Part shown: in pieces, positions 63,341-64,000 of the stretch
Position numbering within the stretch: the first letter of the stretch is position 1
Layout: each line of letters opens with the position of its first letter
Assembly: GCF_032930845.1 (NCBI RefSeq)
Contig: NZ_CP136758.1
Location: forward strand, 1,100,501 to 1,164,500
Source of the DNA: Parvularcula sp. LCG005
Lineage (GTDB): Bacteria > Pseudomonadota > Alphaproteobacteria > Caulobacterales > Parvularculaceae
Length of the DNA stretch: 64,000 nt
Direction of reading: 5' to 3'
Program-made: the position numbers and the translations under genes
Notes under the pieces: model-generated
Databases searched by the model: none
Told to the model about the DNA's origin: nothing
The model's input: the letters and a program-made list of their open reading frames with translations, nothing else

Positions 63341-63820
63341 ATGATCTATCAGAAGATCTATTCAAGTCGTCGATATCCTGGAACGAGCCAGCTCTGCCTC
63401 GATCAGATCCTGCGCTCATCCACCGTGAACAACCACACCCTCGATATAACCGGGTTGCTTCTGGTGGAAGGCGGACGGTTCTTCCAGATCATTGAAGGGC
63501 CGCGCGATAATGTAGAGCTTCTCTACGCCATCATCGGGCGGGATCTGCGCCATGGCGAGTTGCACCCGATTGCCAATCGGCGGCGGGAGGAACGGTCATT
63601 CCCGCACTGGTCGATGGCGTTTCGCGAAGCCGACACGATCGAGCATGGGTCAAACTGCTTTGAACTGTCCCACGACACGGTGATGTGGGGGCCGCTTGCC
63701 CGGTGTGATACGCTGCTGCGGGGGCTGGTCGAAGATTTTCTGCAGCAGGCCAAACCTGATTGTCGCGGATGCGTCGAATTTTTCGGCGATCTGGCACCAT
63801 CCGAAACGCGTGCCCACTGA
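63341..63820 (+). CDS. BLUF-domain photoreceptor
   Basis: A single BLUF domain of 159 residues that senses blue light through FAD. The key residues are present: Y7 (IYSS), N30, Q49 in FFQIIEG and W90 in FPHWSM, the set that rewires hydrogen bonds around flavin on illumination. A short C-terminal extension with three Cys has no recognised output domain, so it probably acts by binding a partner. It has AAGGAGAC upstream of the ATG. Stand-alone gene. Confidence 0.93.
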   Translation: MIYQKIYSSRRYPGTSQLCLDQILRSSTVNNHTLDITGLLLVEGGRFFQIIEGPRDNVELLYAIIGRDLRHGELHPIANRRREERSFPHWSMAFREADTIEHGSNCFELSHDTVMWGPLARCDTLLRGLVEDFLQQAKPDCRGCVEFFGDLAPSETRAH

Positions 63821-63858
63821 TCATACCGCGCCGCAGGCTCAGTAGTCGCACCGGCCAC

Positions 63859-64000
63859 TCAAACCGGCAGGTGCGGCAGAATGAAAGCAAGGATGGCGCC
63901 GGTGACGGCGCCGCCCAGATGCGCCTCATGGGAGATGCGGCCCGGACCGTTCATCGCAAAGGTCGTGTACGCCAGATAGAGCGCCGCAAAAACGAAGGCG
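63859..64000 (-). CDS. Rhomboid-family intramembrane protease, C-terminal end (partial)
   Basis: The minus-strand frame that enters from the right edge reads ALYLAYTTFAMNGPG, ISHEAHLGGAVTGAILAF, then ILPHLPV and a stop at 63859-63861. The AHLGG motif carries the catalytic His of rhomboid serine proteases, in the last membrane helix. Only the last 46 residues lie in the window, so the Ser motif and the start are outside. Confidence 0.82.
   Translation of the reverse strand, partial: AFVFAALYLAYTTFAMNGPGRISHEAHLGGAVTGAILAFILPHLPV

Overview
The window is high-GC, densely coding DNA that looks like an alphaproteobacterial chromosome. Supporting signs are tRNA genes with encoded CCA, a single LolC/E-LolD set, a GAF/HisKA_2 sensor kinase, VPxPA-type C-terminal sorting signals, paired P450s, a NodT-type RND efflux operon, an ECF sigma/serine-threonine kinase pair and a large TonB-dependent receptor. 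I cannot name the genus; a marine or oligotrophic group near Hyphomonadales/Parvularculales or Sphingomonadales is only a guess.

Core left part (1-31182): end of an acyl-CoA dehydrogenase, membrane metallophosphoesterase, TPR-sulfotransferase, LolC/E-LolD, two tandem cytochromes P450, a DUF2799-like lipoprotein convergent with a very acidic small lipoprotein, an ABC-F ATPase, small membrane proteins, two VPxPA-CTERM exported proteins, a secreted M28 peptidase divergent from a secreted GH9 cellulase and two further exported proteins, ndk, rlmB, a DUF6151-like protein, tRNA-Tyr, the sensor kinase and a three-gene RND pump. A roughly 310-nt intergenic segment (20371-20680) folds into long-range helices and is a good candidate for an unassigned structured RNA.

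Accessory part (31183-about 44400): tRNA-Gly(TCC) is the attachment site of an integrated island. A P4-type integrase follows, then one giant 2199-residue protein with an N-terminal PD-(D/E)xK-like nuclease region, a STAND NTPase core and a very long helical-repeat tail (an Avs-like antiphage architecture), and then a 19-bp copy of the tRNA 3' end at 40367-40385. Downstream, a second degenerate att copy begins an approximately 290-bp duplication. After each duplicate lie decayed toxin tips and small immunity-like genes, including a colicin-E5-like RNase domain broken by an in-frame TGA. This stretch reads as a graveyard of toxin/immunity cassettes beside a defence island.

Core right part (44452-64000): a MAPEG protein divergent from an HxlR regulator with a strong palindromic operator candidate, an ECF sigma factor overlapping a TPR serine/threonine kinase, aguA-aguB (agmatine to putrescine), a KDPGal-type aldolase, a three-gene coiled-coil/membrane operon of unknown function, a DASS transporter overlapping a nitroreductase, acetyl-CoA synthetase, a GNAT acetyltransferase, a TonB-dependent receptor, a BLUF photoreceptor, and the 3' end of a rhomboid protease gene leaving the window on the minus strand.
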